This document shows, piece by piece, positions 52,295-60,688 of a DNA stretch of 64,000 nt. The DNA is from Mycobacterium sp. PSTR-4-N (GTDB lineage: Bacteria > Actinomycetota > Actinomycetes > Mycobacteriales > Mycobacteriaceae). Within the stretch, counting starts at the first letter, position 1. Each line of letters opens with the position of its first letter. The stretch lies in the NCBI RefSeq assembly GCF_022348085.1, contig NZ_JAKRFN010000024.1, forward strand, positions 38,258 to 102,257, in the 5' to 3' direction. A program made the position numbers and the translations under genes. The notes under the pieces were generated by a model. The model was not told the origin of the DNA. It ran no database searches and worked only from the letters and a program-made list of their open reading frames with translations.

Positions 52295-53317
52295 TCAGGT
52301 GGCGCTGCGCTCGTCGGCGCCCATCGCATCGAGCACCGCGACGCGGGTGTCCACCGAGCCCGACAGAGCGCTCTCCTCGATCCCGGTTCGCAGCAGCGAG
52401 CGCAGATACTCCTGGTCGTACACCGCGGGCTGGGTGCCGTCGATGAACTTCTCGACCACCTCGACGAAGCGGTCCGGATCGTCGTGGAAAGGGAAATGCC
52501 CGGAACCGGGGAAGATCTCGAGTTGTGAGCCGGGCATGGCGGTGTGGGCCATCTCGGCATGTCCGACCGGAATCACCGAATCGCCGCTGCCCCAGATCAA
52601 TTGCACCGGGACAGATTGCGTCAGATAGCAGCGGTCGAGCATCGTGACGACCTGGCCGCGCCAATCCACGACGGCGCGCAACGTCCGTGCGAAAGCCGAC
52701 GAGGCCGTTGGCTCCGGCAGATCGGCGAGGATCCGCAGCATGTCCGGGATGTCGCGACCCGCGCCGGTCGACCCGAACAGCGCACCGCCGAGCCGGCCCG
52801 CGAGCTGTAGCGCCGGCAGCACCAACGGCAGGCGCAGCAGCGCAAGAGCTTCGGTACCCAGCGGCAGGGACGCCAGCCGCAGGGCGATGTTGACATCCTT
52901 GGTCACCCCGCCGGCGCCGACGAGGATGAGCCGCTCGACCAACTGGGGGAACTGGTAGGCGAACTGCATCGCGACGCCACCGCCGAGCGAATGGCCGATC
53001 ACGGTCGCGCTGTCGATACCGAGCACACTGAGGAGATCCCGCATGCCGTTGGCGTATGCGGCGACAGAGTAATCCGCGCGCGGCTTATCGGACTTCCCAT
53101 GGCCGAGGAGATCGGGCGCGATGACCGTGAAGCGCTGCGCCAACGCGGTCTGCACCGTGCTCCACGTCGTGGAGTTGTCACCGATTCCGTGGATCAACAG
53201 GATCGCCGGCCCGGAACCGGCGATGCGGTAGGCGCGCCGGTAACCGTGGATCGTGCGGAACTGCAACGTCGGCGTCAGCTCGCGCACCGGACGCAGGTTC
53301 GGTGTGCGTTCGGTCAT
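52295..53317 (-). CDS. Alpha/beta hydrolase (Rv2715-like)
   Basis: A 340-residue hydrolase: AILLIHGIGDNSTTWSTVQ (oxyanion loop), PDLLGHGKSDKPRADYS, nucleophile elbow VIGHSLGGGVAMQF, acid near LIWGSGDSVIPVGH and His in GSGHFPFHDDPDRF. It resembles esterase/epoxide-hydrolase-like enzymes of the mycobacterial envelope or lipid metabolism. The C-terminal extension of about 40 residues (GTQPAVYDQEYLRSLL) is beyond the usual fold. Substrate unknown. Lies next to the PAC2 gene as in M. tuberculosis. Confidence 0.9.
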   Translation of the reverse strand: MTERTPNLRPVRELTPTLQFRTIHGYRRAYRIAGSGPAILLIHGIGDNSTTWSTVQTALAQRFTVIAPDLLGHGKSDKPRADYSVAAYANGMRDLLSVLGIDSATVIGHSLGGGVAMQFAYQFPQLVERLILVGAGGVTKDVNIALRLASLPLGTEALALLRLPLVLPALQLAGRLGGALFGSTGAGRDIPDMLRILADLPEPTASSAFARTLRAVVDWRGQVVTMLDRCYLTQSVPVQLIWGSGDSVIPVGHAEMAHTAMPGSQLEIFPGSGHFPFHDDPDRFVEVVEKFIDGTQPAVYDQEYLRSLLRTGIEESALSGSVDTRVAVLDAMGADERSAT

Positions 53318-53398
53318 CGCCCGCGATCACATCTCATGTCGCCCACTTCGTCGTCGGGACGGGTCGGACCCTGTGAGGCCCTGACGGACCCGGGACGA

Positions 53399-54388
53399 CT
53401 ACGAGCTGTCCCGGGGATCGTCCTTGTCTTTGTCCTTCTGGTACTCGCCGGCCTGCTGGGCGAGGAACCGCTCGAATTCGGCGCCGAGTTCGTCGCCGCT
53501 GGGCAGTTCCTCGTCGCGCGCAAGGAGGGACCGGTTCTCCTGTGCGGCAACGAACGCATCGTATTGCCTCTCCAGGGCGTCCACCACCTGAGCGACCTCC
53601 GCGCTCGCGGCCACCTGCTCGTTCACCTTCTCGGCGACCTCTGCCGCCGCCCTGCTCAGATCGGCGGTCGGGATCTGCAGCGATGCGCTGCGCGCCACCT
53701 CGGCCAGCAGCGTCTCCGCCGCGGCCGGGTACTCCGTCTGCGCCAGGTAGTGCGGCACGTGGACGCTGAAGCCGACCACTTCGTGACCGTGCTGAGCCAT
53801 CCGGAACTCCAGCAGATTCGACACGCTGCCGGGCACCGCGACCTCACCGACCCAGGGCTGGTGTTCGGCGATGAGCTCTTTGTCGTTGGCATGCGCGGTC
53901 AGCGTGATCGGGCGCGTGTGCGGCACAGCCATCGGGATCGCACCCAAGCCGATGACGCGTCGCACCGCCAGCTGTTCGGACAAAAGTCGCACGGCGGTGA
54001 TGAAGCGCTCCCACCGCAGATCCGGCTCGAGCCCGGCCAGCAACAGAAACGGCGTCCCGACGGCGTCGCGGATGGCGTACAGGTTGAGTTCGGGCTCCTC
54101 GTAGCTGGTGAAGTGGTCGGTCTTGAACGTCATCAGCGGGCGCCGCGACCGGTAGTCGAGCAGCTCGTCGATCGCGAAGGACGCCACCAGCTCGGTGTCG
54201 AGGGTGCTCTTGAGGTGCTCCGCGGCCAGCTTGATGGCCCGGCCCGCGTCCGAGAAGCCCTCCAGGGCGTGGATCAACACCGGTCCGCGCCCGTCGGGGG
54301 AAGAAAGCGAAGGCGCGGGGAACTCGAGCTCGTACATGCCCGTCTGCTCGGGCCGGTAGTGCTGACCGGAATCCGTCTCGTCAGCCAT
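53399..54388 (-). CDS. PAC2-family protein (Rv2714-like)
   Basis: A 329-residue PAC2/proteasome-assembly-chaperone-like protein. ATG at 54388 (MADETDSGQHYRPEQTGMYELEFP) is preceded by GAGGAAC. The core (about 40-240) includes GPVLIHALEGFSDAGRAIKLAAEHL and RRVIGLGAIPMAVPHTRP, with GFSVHVPHYLAQTEYPAAAETLL. The last 90 residues are a charged coiled coil ending DKDKDDPRDSS. No catalytic site is evident. The structure family suggests it binds other proteins or a small ligand. Confidence 0.9.
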   Translation of the reverse strand: MADETDSGQHYRPEQTGMYELEFPAPSLSSPDGRGPVLIHALEGFSDAGRAIKLAAEHLKSTLDTELVASFAIDELLDYRSRRPLMTFKTDHFTSYEEPELNLYAIRDAVGTPFLLLAGLEPDLRWERFITAVRLLSEQLAVRRVIGLGAIPMAVPHTRPITLTAHANDKELIAEHQPWVGEVAVPGSVSNLLEFRMAQHGHEVVGFSVHVPHYLAQTEYPAAAETLLAEVARSASLQIPTADLSRAAAEVAEKVNEQVAASAEVAQVVDALERQYDAFVAAQENRSLLARDEELPSGDELGAEFERFLAQQAGEYQKDKDKDDPRDSS

Positions 54389-54523
54389 GTTCCTCGCCTC
54401 CTCTCGATGTCGGGTGTCCCACCAGTGTCTCTCACCGACGATCCTGCGCCCCACCGGAGTCATCACCCAAGTCATCGAACGCTCGTGCCCCGACGTGGCA
54501 TTCCGCTGCACCCGGGCCCGATC

Positions 54524-54529
54524 TACCCT
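54524..54529 (+). promoter_or_regulatory. -10 element of the serine-protease gene
   Basis: TACCCT lies 44 nt before the ATG at 54574, with a GGAGGG ribosome site in between, in the 185-nt gap between the two divergent genes. Nothing else was recognised in that gap. Confidence 0.35.
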
Positions 54530-54573
54530 CGCTGACCGTCACGAAAACGCCACGAGGAGGATCATCGGAGGGT

Positions 54574-55386
54574 ATGCGCTTGCTCGCCTGCGTTCGGCCT
54601 GTCCTGGCGGTGCTCACCACGGCCATGCTGACCGCGTGCGGGGCGGCCCATTCTGCACCGCAATCGGCGATCGCACCGACGACGAGCAGCGTTGACCAGA
54701 TCCCCGCCGCGCAACCCGTGACGCCGGATCCCCGAGTCGGTGCGCTGTTCCACGGCGCCGACGACCTGCACTTCTGCACCGCCTCGGTCATCCAGTCCGC
54801 CGTCGCCGATCTGATCCTCACCGCCGCCCACTGCGTGACCGACGGCGACGACACCACCTTCGTGCCCGCGTTCTCCGGGGCCGCGTCGCCGGATGACTCG
54901 TGGCGGATCGACGCCGTCTACCTCGATCCGCGCTGGACGGCCGACCAGGACCCCGCTGCGGACTTCGCGATCGCACGGGTCAGCCGCAACGACGGTGATT
55001 CGTTGCGATTCCTCGCCGGTGGCGGACTACGTCTGGGCACCGCACCCGCAGCCGGGACCGACGTCACTGTCGTCGGCTACAGCAGCGGCGTCGGAGGGGG
55101 ACCGACCGCATGCTCCGCGGCGACCGCGCCGCCGCGCGACGGATTCCCGGTGGTGCACTGCGACGGCATCGTGGCCGGTTTCTCCGGGGCGCCGTGGATG
55201 TCGGGTTCGGCGGTGGTGGGGGTCATCGGCGGACTCGACGGCGGGGGATGCCGCGACGAGGTGTCCTACTCGCCGGCCTTCGGCCCCGCCATCCGCGCGC
55301 TCGTGGCCCGCGCGGAAGCGGACGGGCCATCAGATGACCCGCCGAGCGGATTCGACGACGGCTGCAGCGCGATCCCGGGCGGCTGA
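54574..55386 (+). CDS. Secreted trypsin-like serine protease lipoprotein
   Basis: A 270-residue exported protein. Signal peptide with a good lipobox LTAC (Cys about residue 22). The trypsin fold has catalytic His in LTAAHCV (about residue 90), Asp in ADFAIARVS and Ser in the variant GFSGAPWMSGS in place of GDSGGP. Paired cysteines (CTASV...AHC; CSA...HCD) suggest disulfides outside the membrane. The Asp-to-Phe and Gly-to-Ala changes around the Ser may alter zymogen activation or activity. A ribosome site GGAGGG precedes the ATG. Confidence 0.88.
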   Translation: MRLLACVRPVLAVLTTAMLTACGAAHSAPQSAIAPTTSSVDQIPAAQPVTPDPRVGALFHGADDLHFCTASVIQSAVADLILTAAHCVTDGDDTTFVPAFSGAASPDDSWRIDAVYLDPRWTADQDPAADFAIARVSRNDGDSLRFLAGGGLRLGTAPAAGTDVTVVGYSSGVGGGPTACSAATAPPRDGFPVVHCDGIVAGFSGAPWMSGSAVVGVIGGLDGGGCRDEVSYSPAFGPAIRALVARAEADGPSDDPPSGFDDGCSAIPGG

Positions 55387-55403
55387 CCGTCGTGCTGAGG
55401 GTC

Positions 55404-56810
55404 TCAGGCGCGGAACTGCTTCAGCGCCCGCAGCTTGTTCATCACGTCCAACGCTGCGACCTTGTACGCCTCGGAGAACGTCGGATAGTTGAACACCGCG
55501 TCGACCAGGTACTCGATGGTTCCGCCGCAGCCCATCACCGCTTGTCCGATGTGCACGAGCTCTGTGGCGCTGGTGCCGAAGATGTGCACCCCGAGCAGGG
55601 TCAGGTCTTCCGTGGACACCAGCAGTTTGAGCATCCCGTACGAATCGCCGGCGATCTGGCCGCGCGCGAGCTCCCGATAGCGTGAGATGCCCACCTCGTA
55701 CGGCACGGCGTCGTTGGTCAGCTGCACCTCGGTCGCCCCGACATAGGACACCTCGGGGATGGAGTAGATCCCGATGGGCTGCAGCTCCGTCATCCCGTGG
55801 CACGGCTCTCCGAACGCGTGATAGGCCGCCAGCCTGCCCTGGTCCATCGACGTGGCCGCCAGCGCGGGGAAGCCGATGACGTCGCCGACGGCGTAGATGT
55901 GATCGACTTTGGTGCAGAAATCGTCGTCGACGAAGATCCGGCCGCGATGGTCGGCCTCCAGGCCTGCGTTGGCGAGATCGAGATGCTCGGTCTGGCCCTG
56001 CCGGCCCGCGGAGTACATGACCGTCTCGGCGGGGATCTTCTTGCCGCTGGCCAGCGTCGTCACCGTGCCGGTGGAGCCGACGTCGACGGCGGTTACCTCT
56101 TCACCGAAGCGGAACGTGACCGCCAGATCCCGCAGATGGAACTTCAGGGACTCGATGATCTCGGGGTCGCAGAAGTCGAGCATGGTGTCGCGCTTCTCGA
56201 CGACGGTCACCTTCGTGCCCAGTGCTGCGAACATCGACGCGTACTCGATGCCGATCACGCCGGCACCGACGACGACCATCGACGTCGGCAATGACTTGAG
56301 GTCGAGGATGCCGTCGGAGTCGAGCACCCGGTTGTCGTCGAACTCCACGCCCGGCGGCCGCGCGGGTTTCGTGCCCGTGGCCAGCACGATGTAGCGGCCC
56401 GTCACCGTGGTGTGCTCCCGGCGCTCGGGATCCTCCACCGTCACGGTGTGCGCGTCGACGAAGCGGCCGTGTCCTGAGATCAGGTCGACGCGGTTACGCA
56501 TCAACTGGGACCGCACCACGTCCTGTTCCTTGCTGATCACGTGGGTGGTGCGGGCGAGCAGATCGGCCGGGGTGATCTTGTCCTTGACTCGATAACTCGC
56601 GCCGTAGAGCTCGCGCTGGTTCATGCCGGTGAGGTAGACGACCGCCTCGCGCAGCGTCTTGGACGGGATGGTTCCGGTGTTGACGCAGACGCCGCCGAGC
56701 ATGCGCCCCCGCTCGATGACCGCCACGGACTTGCCGAGCTTGGCCGCGGCGATCGCGGCCTTCTGTCCGCCCGGACCCGAACCGATGACCACCAGGTCGT
56801 ATTCCAGCAT
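55404..56810 (-). CDS. sthA: Soluble pyridine nucleotide transhydrogenase
   Basis: A 468-residue flavoprotein that exchanges electrons between NADPH and NAD+. FAD loop VVIGSGPGGQKAAIAAAKLG at the N-terminus; GGVCVNTGTIPSKTL has a single Cys where lipoamide dehydrogenases have two, which fits transhydrogenase rather than disulfide reductase. The NAD loop is VVVGAGVIGIEYAS and the C-terminal dimer domain has YAVGDVIGFPALA. MLEYDL at 56810 gives the family length; MASMLEYDL (56819) is an alternative. Orthologue of Rv2713. Confidence 0.95.
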   Translation of the reverse strand: MLEYDLVVIGSGPGGQKAAIAAAKLGKSVAVIERGRMLGGVCVNTGTIPSKTLREAVVYLTGMNQRELYGASYRVKDKITPADLLARTTHVISKEQDVVRSQLMRNRVDLISGHGRFVDAHTVTVEDPERREHTTVTGRYIVLATGTKPARPPGVEFDDNRVLDSDGILDLKSLPTSMVVVGAGVIGIEYASMFAALGTKVTVVEKRDTMLDFCDPEIIESLKFHLRDLAVTFRFGEEVTAVDVGSTGTVTTLASGKKIPAETVMYSAGRQGQTEHLDLANAGLEADHRGRIFVDDDFCTKVDHIYAVGDVIGFPALAATSMDQGRLAAYHAFGEPCHGMTELQPIGIYSIPEVSYVGATEVQLTNDAVPYEVGISRYRELARGQIAGDSYGMLKLLVSTEDLTLLGVHIFGTSATELVHIGQAVMGCGGTIEYLVDAVFNYPTFSEAYKVAALDVMNKLRALKQFRA

Positions 56811-56980
56811 CGAAGCCATGCACACAGACTCGCGTGCTTGCCGCCGATACGCATGTCGGCGGAGGTCAACTTCTCGTGAACACTGCCCGGGTTGTCCCCA
56901 ATGCCGATTTCGTCCCCAGTTCGGCGGGGCCGCGACGGCGACAGCGCCTCGCTGTCGGTGTCAGTTGCCAGGTTGGCGGT

Positions 56981-58030
56981 ATGTCCTCGACACCACGCTC
57001 CGACGCCCCCCTCGACCGGCCCGGCGCCCTGATCGCTGCGCTGCCCGCCGTACTGGGCTTCGTGCCCGAGAAATCCATTGTGCTCGTCACCGTCGCCGAC
57101 GATGAGATGGGCGCGGTCATGCGTGCCGATCTGTCCGAACCACGGGAGACGTGCGTGCCGCATCTGGCCGAACTGGCGGCCGCCTCCGGTGCGGAGGCGG
57201 TGATCGCGGTGATCGTCGACGCGGAGGGCGCGAGCTGCCCCATGTGCAAGGACCTCTATCGCGACTGGGCGCGTGACCTCGCCTCCGAGGTCGCGCGGTG
57301 GGGCATCGAACTGATGGCCGCGCACGTGGTCGATGCGGTGGCCGCTGGTGGACGGTGGAGTTGCGCGGACGGGTGCGGCGCCACGGGAACGGTCGACGAC
57401 CCGAGCGCGTCGCCCGTCGCGGCGGCAGCGGTGCTGGACGGCCGGCGGCTCTACGCCCGTCGCGACGAGCTACTCGACGTCGTGTCCGTCAGCGATCCGG
57501 CACACAGTGACATGCTGGCGCAGCTGATCGAAGCGGCCGGGCCACTGGAGAGCACCCGCGCGAGTTCTTCGGCGCGCAGCGACATCGAGCACGCGTTGGA
57601 GTGCGCCGAACAACTCGCCGCAGGGGAGGCGGTGCGCGACGAGCAGGCCAGCCGGCTGGCGCTGTCGCTGACCGATCCGCGGGTGCGGGACACGCTGTAC
57701 GCGCTCGCCGTCGGCGACCGTGCGGGCATGGCCGAAGCGCTGTGGGCCGACTTGTCGCGTCGTCTTCCTGCGCCGTGGCGGGTGGAAGCTCTTGTCCTGC
57801 TGGCATTCTCCGCCTATGCCCGCGGAGACGGGCCATTGGCCGGGATCTCGCTGGAGGCTGCACTGCGGTGTCAGCCGCTGCACCGGATGGCGGGAATGCT
57901 CGATCAGGCCCTTCACTCGGGACTGCGGCCGGAGCAGATCCGCGAGTTGGCGCGCACCGGCTACCGTCTCGCGGCGCAACTCGGCGTCCGGCTACCGCCG
58001 CGCCGGACGTTCGGCAGGCGCGCCGGGTGA
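56981..58030 (+). CDS. DUF4192 domain protein (Rv2712c-like)
   Basis: A 349-residue, Ala-rich helical protein starting MSSTPRSDAPLDRPGALIAALPAVLGFVPEKSIVLV, which is the DUF4192 N-terminus (given to mark residues 1-36). Four cysteines in CPMCKD and CADGCGATG suggest a metal site. The second half (about 200-340) is a helical repeat region with ERALLLLAFSAYARGD-like segments (read here as VEALVLLAFSAYARGDGPLA), reminiscent of TPR. Function unknown. The open frame extends upstream, but ATG 56981 fits the domain start. It converges on ideR. Confidence 0.85.
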   Translation: MSSTPRSDAPLDRPGALIAALPAVLGFVPEKSIVLVTVADDEMGAVMRADLSEPRETCVPHLAELAAASGAEAVIAVIVDAEGASCPMCKDLYRDWARDLASEVARWGIELMAAHVVDAVAAGGRWSCADGCGATGTVDDPSASPVAAAAVLDGRRLYARRDELLDVVSVSDPAHSDMLAQLIEAAGPLESTRASSSARSDIEHALECAEQLAAGEAVRDEQASRLALSLTDPRVRDTLYALAVGDRAGMAEALWADLSRRLPAPWRVEALVLLAFSAYARGDGPLAGISLEAALRCQPLHRMAGMLDQALHSGLRPEQIRELARTGYRLAAQLGVRLPPRRTFGRRAG

Positions 58031-58035
58031 GACGG

Positions 58036-58725
58036 TCAGACCTTCTCGACCTTGACGGCGTGCGCCATTTCGTGGGGGAGTTCGACCTGCTCGTGGCCGG
58101 GAATCACGATCATCACCCCACCGTGGTCGTTGACCTCGACCGTCACCCGTGCGTTGGGGACCACGCCGGCGTCTTTGAGGCGCGCGATCAAGTCGACGTC
58201 GCCCTGGACATGCTCGGTGAGCTGGCGCACCACCACGGCGACGGGCATGCCGGCGGGCATCTCCGTCAGGCGTGCCAGGTTGCGTGTCTCGTCGATCAGG
58301 CTGTCCACGCCGAGCTCGGAAAGCCCGGGAATGGGGTTACCGAACGGTGAGGTGGTCGGGTTGTCGAGCACCTGCACCAGCCGACGCTCGACATCCACGC
58401 TCATCACGTGCTCCCACCGGCACGCCTCGGCGTGAACTTCTTCCCACGGCAATCCGATGACGTCGACCAGCAGGCGTTCGGCGAGACGATGCTTGCGCAT
58501 TACCGCCACGGCCAGCGCGCGCCCCTTGTCGGTGAGTTCGAGGTGCCTGTCGCCGGCCACGCGGAGCAGCCCGTCGCGCTCCATCCGGGACACGGTCTGG
58601 CTGACGGTGGGGCCACTCTGTTCGAGACGCTCTGCGATGCGCGCGCGCAGCGGTACCACGCCCTCTTCCTCGAGGTCGTAGATGGTTCGCAGATACATCT
58701 CGGTGGTATCGACAAGATCGTTCAT
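58036..58725 (-). CDS. ideR: Iron-dependent repressor IdeR
   Basis: A 229-residue DtxR-family repressor of siderophore and iron-uptake genes that activates iron storage. HTH at residues about 27-50 (RIAERLEQSGPTVSQTVSRMERDGLL). Metal-binding residues lie in AVMRKHRLAERLLVDVIGL, HAEACRWEHVMS (Cys102-type and Glu/His) and further downstream. The C-terminal SH3-like domain ends HEMAHAVKVEKV. ATG 58725 has a GGAGGG site. The preceding TAGACT (58749-58754, minus) is the likely -10. Position after sigB matches Rv2711. Confidence 0.97.
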   Translation of the reverse strand: MNDLVDTTEMYLRTIYDLEEEGVVPLRARIAERLEQSGPTVSQTVSRMERDGLLRVAGDRHLELTDKGRALAVAVMRKHRLAERLLVDVIGLPWEEVHAEACRWEHVMSVDVERRLVQVLDNPTTSPFGNPIPGLSELGVDSLIDETRNLARLTEMPAGMPVAVVVRQLTEHVQGDVDLIARLKDAGVVPNARVTVEVNDHGGVMIVIPGHEQVELPHEMAHAVKVEKV

Positions 58726-58748
58726 TCGCACACCCTCCGTTCGCGCCG

Positions 58749-58754
58749 AGTCTA
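58749..58754 (-). promoter_or_regulatory. -10 element of ideR
   Basis: TAGACT on the minus strand, about 24 nt before the ideR ATG, with a GGAGGG ribosome site between. Confidence 0.4.
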
Positions 58755-58819
58755 CCGGCCGCCCGCTGCACAGGCGGCCCTTCCTGCGGCGACGCGAGCC
58801 ACACCGGGCCAGGACAAGC

Positions 58820-58854
58820 AGTAGGCCCGCCGGAGGATCTCCGGCGGGCCTACT
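58820..58854 (-). terminator. sigB terminator, 16-bp perfect hairpin
   Basis: A perfect 16-bp inverted repeat (arms 58820-58835 and 58839-58854, GTAGGCCCGCCGGAG type) with a three-base loop lies between sigB (ending 58866) and ideR on the same strand. There is no U-tract, typical of mycobacterial intrinsic terminators. It probably separates sigB from ideR transcription. Confidence 0.8.
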
Positions 58855-58865
58855 GGGAAAAGGCG

Positions 58866-59825
58866 TCAGCTGGCGTACGAGCGCAGCCGGTCGGCGCGCT
58901 CACCATTGCGGAGCTTGGCCATCACTTCACGTTCGATCTGACGGACCCGCTCCCGGGAGAGCCCGAAGAGCTTGCCGATCTGGTCGAGTGTGCGCGGCTG
59001 CCCGTCGTCGAGGCCGAAGCGAAGCCGGATCACCTGTTGCTCGCGCTCGTCGAGCGTGGCCAGCACGTACCGGATGTCGGTGTGCAGCAGTTCGGAGATC
59101 ACCGCGTTCTCGGCCGACATCGCCTCGGCGTCTTCGATGAAGTCCCCCAGCGGGGCTTCCTCGTCGCTGCCGACAGGCATGTCCAGACTCACCGGGTCGC
59201 GGCTGTGCTCGAGCAGATCGGTGATCTTCTCCACGGGAATGCCCGATTCGGCGGCCAGTTCCTCGTCAGTGGCCTCGCGGCCGAGGTTCTGATGCATCTC
59301 GCGCTTGATGCGGGCCAGCTTGTTGACCTGCTCCACCAGGTGCACGGGCAGGCGGATGGTGCGGCTCTGGTCGGCCATGCCGCGGGTGATCGCCTGCCGA
59401 ATCCACCAGGTGGCGTAGGTGGAGAACTTGAAACCCTTGCTGTAGTCGAACTTCTCCATTGCGCGGATCAGACCGAGGTTGCCCTCCTGGATCAGATCCA
59501 GCAGCGGCATCCCGCGGCCGGTGTAGCGCTTCGCGAGCGACACCACCAGTCGCAGGTTCGCCTCGAGCAGATGCCGCCGGGCGGCCTCGCCGTCGCGTAC
59601 CACCGCCGCGAGATCGCGTTTGCGGTTCTCGCCCAACCGCTTACGGGTCGCGAGGAGATGCTGCGCGTAGAGCCCCGCCTCGATCCGCTTGGCCAGCTCG
59701 ACCTCGTCGGCGGCGTTGAGCAGAGCCGTCTTCCCGATCCCGTTCAGATACACGCGCACCAAGTCGGCGGCGGGGGACTGAGCGTCGAGGTCTTGGTCCA
59801 TGCGGCTGGTGGTGGCATTTGCCAT
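58866..59825 (-). CDS. sigB: RNA polymerase sigma factor SigB
   Basis: A 319-residue group-2 sigma factor. Region 1.2 is ADLVRVYLNGIGKTALL; region 2 includes ANLRLVVSLAKRYTGRGMPLLDLIQEGN and FSTYATWWIRQAI (-10 recognition). Region 3 spans GMADQSRTIRLP onwards, and region 4 LDEREQQVIRLRFGLDD with LSRERVRQIEREVMAKL (-35 recognition). ATG 59825 follows AGGAGG. It is behind a SigE-type promoter. The longer open frame covers only that promoter. Governs stationary-phase and stress expression. Orthologue of Rv2710. Confidence 0.97.
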   Translation of the reverse strand: MANATTSRMDQDLDAQSPAADLVRVYLNGIGKTALLNAADEVELAKRIEAGLYAQHLLATRKRLGENRKRDLAAVVRDGEAARRHLLEANLRLVVSLAKRYTGRGMPLLDLIQEGNLGLIRAMEKFDYSKGFKFSTYATWWIRQAITRGMADQSRTIRLPVHLVEQVNKLARIKREMHQNLGREATDEELAAESGIPVEKITDLLEHSRDPVSLDMPVGSDEEAPLGDFIEDAEAMSAENAVISELLHTDIRYVLATLDEREQQVIRLRFGLDDGQPRTLDQIGKLFGLSRERVRQIEREVMAKLRNGERADRLRSYAS

Positions 59826-59861
59826 GACGGCCTCCTGATCGGGTGGAACTTTCAAGAGCTT

Positions 59862-59889
59862 CAACGCCCCAGACCCGCTCAGAGTTCCC
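59862..59889 (-). promoter_or_regulatory. ECF (SigE/SigH-type) promoter of sigB
   Basis: On the minus strand GGGAACT (59889-59883), 16 nt, CGTT: an exact fit to the mycobacterial SigE consensus GGGAACY-N15-16-CGTT. sigB is a known SigE and SigH target in M. tuberculosis. Confidence 0.8.
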
Positions 59890-59972
59890 ACGAAGGATCC
59901 GCTTCACACCTTCTGATCAGCGGTTATTCGGGCACGACCTGAGAATGTGCTGAGAAATGAGCAAGAACGCGC

Positions 59973-60374
59973 TCAGCTGCGGTAGCCGTCGCCGAATTCG
60001 TCCGGATCAGGTTGCGGTGCCCGCGGACGCCCGACATCGAGAGCCGGGCGCTCAGCGGTGGGGAACAGCGGGATGCGCTGCTGGTTCTGGTAGCGCCGCG
60101 GTTCTTCGGCGCGCCGCGGCGGCCGGTCGTTGGCGATCAGCACCGCCATCCACGGCAGCGGGATGGCCACCACCACGATGGCCAACGAGACCAGACCGTT
60201 GTGCCAGATGCCGTAGGCGACGGCGGCAAGGATGAGTGACGGGATGCGGAAGGACATCAATGTCAGGTACTTCCGAACCCGCTGACGGTGCTGTTCCTCG
60301 TAGGCGGGGGCAGCCCTCGTGATCAGTACGGGCCGGCCCTCGTCGTCGAAACTCAGCTCTTGGCCTTGTTTCAT
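59973..60374 (-). CDS. DUF3099 membrane protein (Rv2709-like)
   Basis: A 133-residue protein with two adjacent transmembrane helices (about residues 42-60, LMSFRIPSLILAAVAYGIW; and 64-82, LVSLAIVVVAIPLPWMAVL). An N-terminal cytosolic part (MKQGQELSFDDEGRPVLITRA) and a Pro/Arg-rich C-terminal tail flank them. This fits DUF3099. No activity known. Two starts are possible: ATG 60374 (preferred) or 60392. It is divergent from the DUF3039 gene and upstream of sigB. Confidence 0.85.
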   Translation of the reverse strand: MKQGQELSFDDEGRPVLITRAAPAYEEQHRQRVRKYLTLMSFRIPSLILAAVAYGIWHNGLVSLAIVVVAIPLPWMAVLIANDRPPRRAEEPRRYQNQQRIPLFPTAERPALDVGRPRAPQPDPDEFGDGYRS

Positions 60375-60451
60375 GTCTCTACTGTTCCACATCTCGGGCA
60401 GGCCATGCCTGCCGCATTTATTACCGTTTCGTTCCCAGGCAGAATGGCGTC

Positions 60452-60688
60452 ATGCAAACGCAGACGATCGAGCGCCCCGACACCGACGAACGCGTCGACG
60501 ACGGGACCGATGACGACACCCCGAAGGTCTTCCACTACGTCAAGAAGGACAAGATCGCCGAGAGCGCCGTCATGGGTACGCATGTGGTGGCGCTGTGCGG
60601 CGAGGTGTTTCCCGTGACGCGTTCGGCCAAGCCGGGATCGCCGGTCTGCCCGGACTGCAAGCGCATCTACGACCAACTCAAGAAGTAG
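60452..60688 (+). CDS. DUF3039 small zinc-ribbon-like protein
   Basis: A 78-residue protein: acidic N-terminus (residues 10-25, DTDERVDDGTDDD), then KVFHYVKKDKIAESAVMGTHVVALCGEVF and PVCPDCKRIYDQL. The His plus three Cys suggest a zinc site. Conserved across actinobacteria (Rv2708c); function unknown. Its last 11 nt overlap the end of the convergent BrkB-type gene. Confidence 0.88.
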   Translation: MQTQTIERPDTDERVDDGTDDDTPKVFHYVKKDKIAESAVMGTHVVALCGEVFPVTRSAKPGSPVCPDCKRIYDQLKK

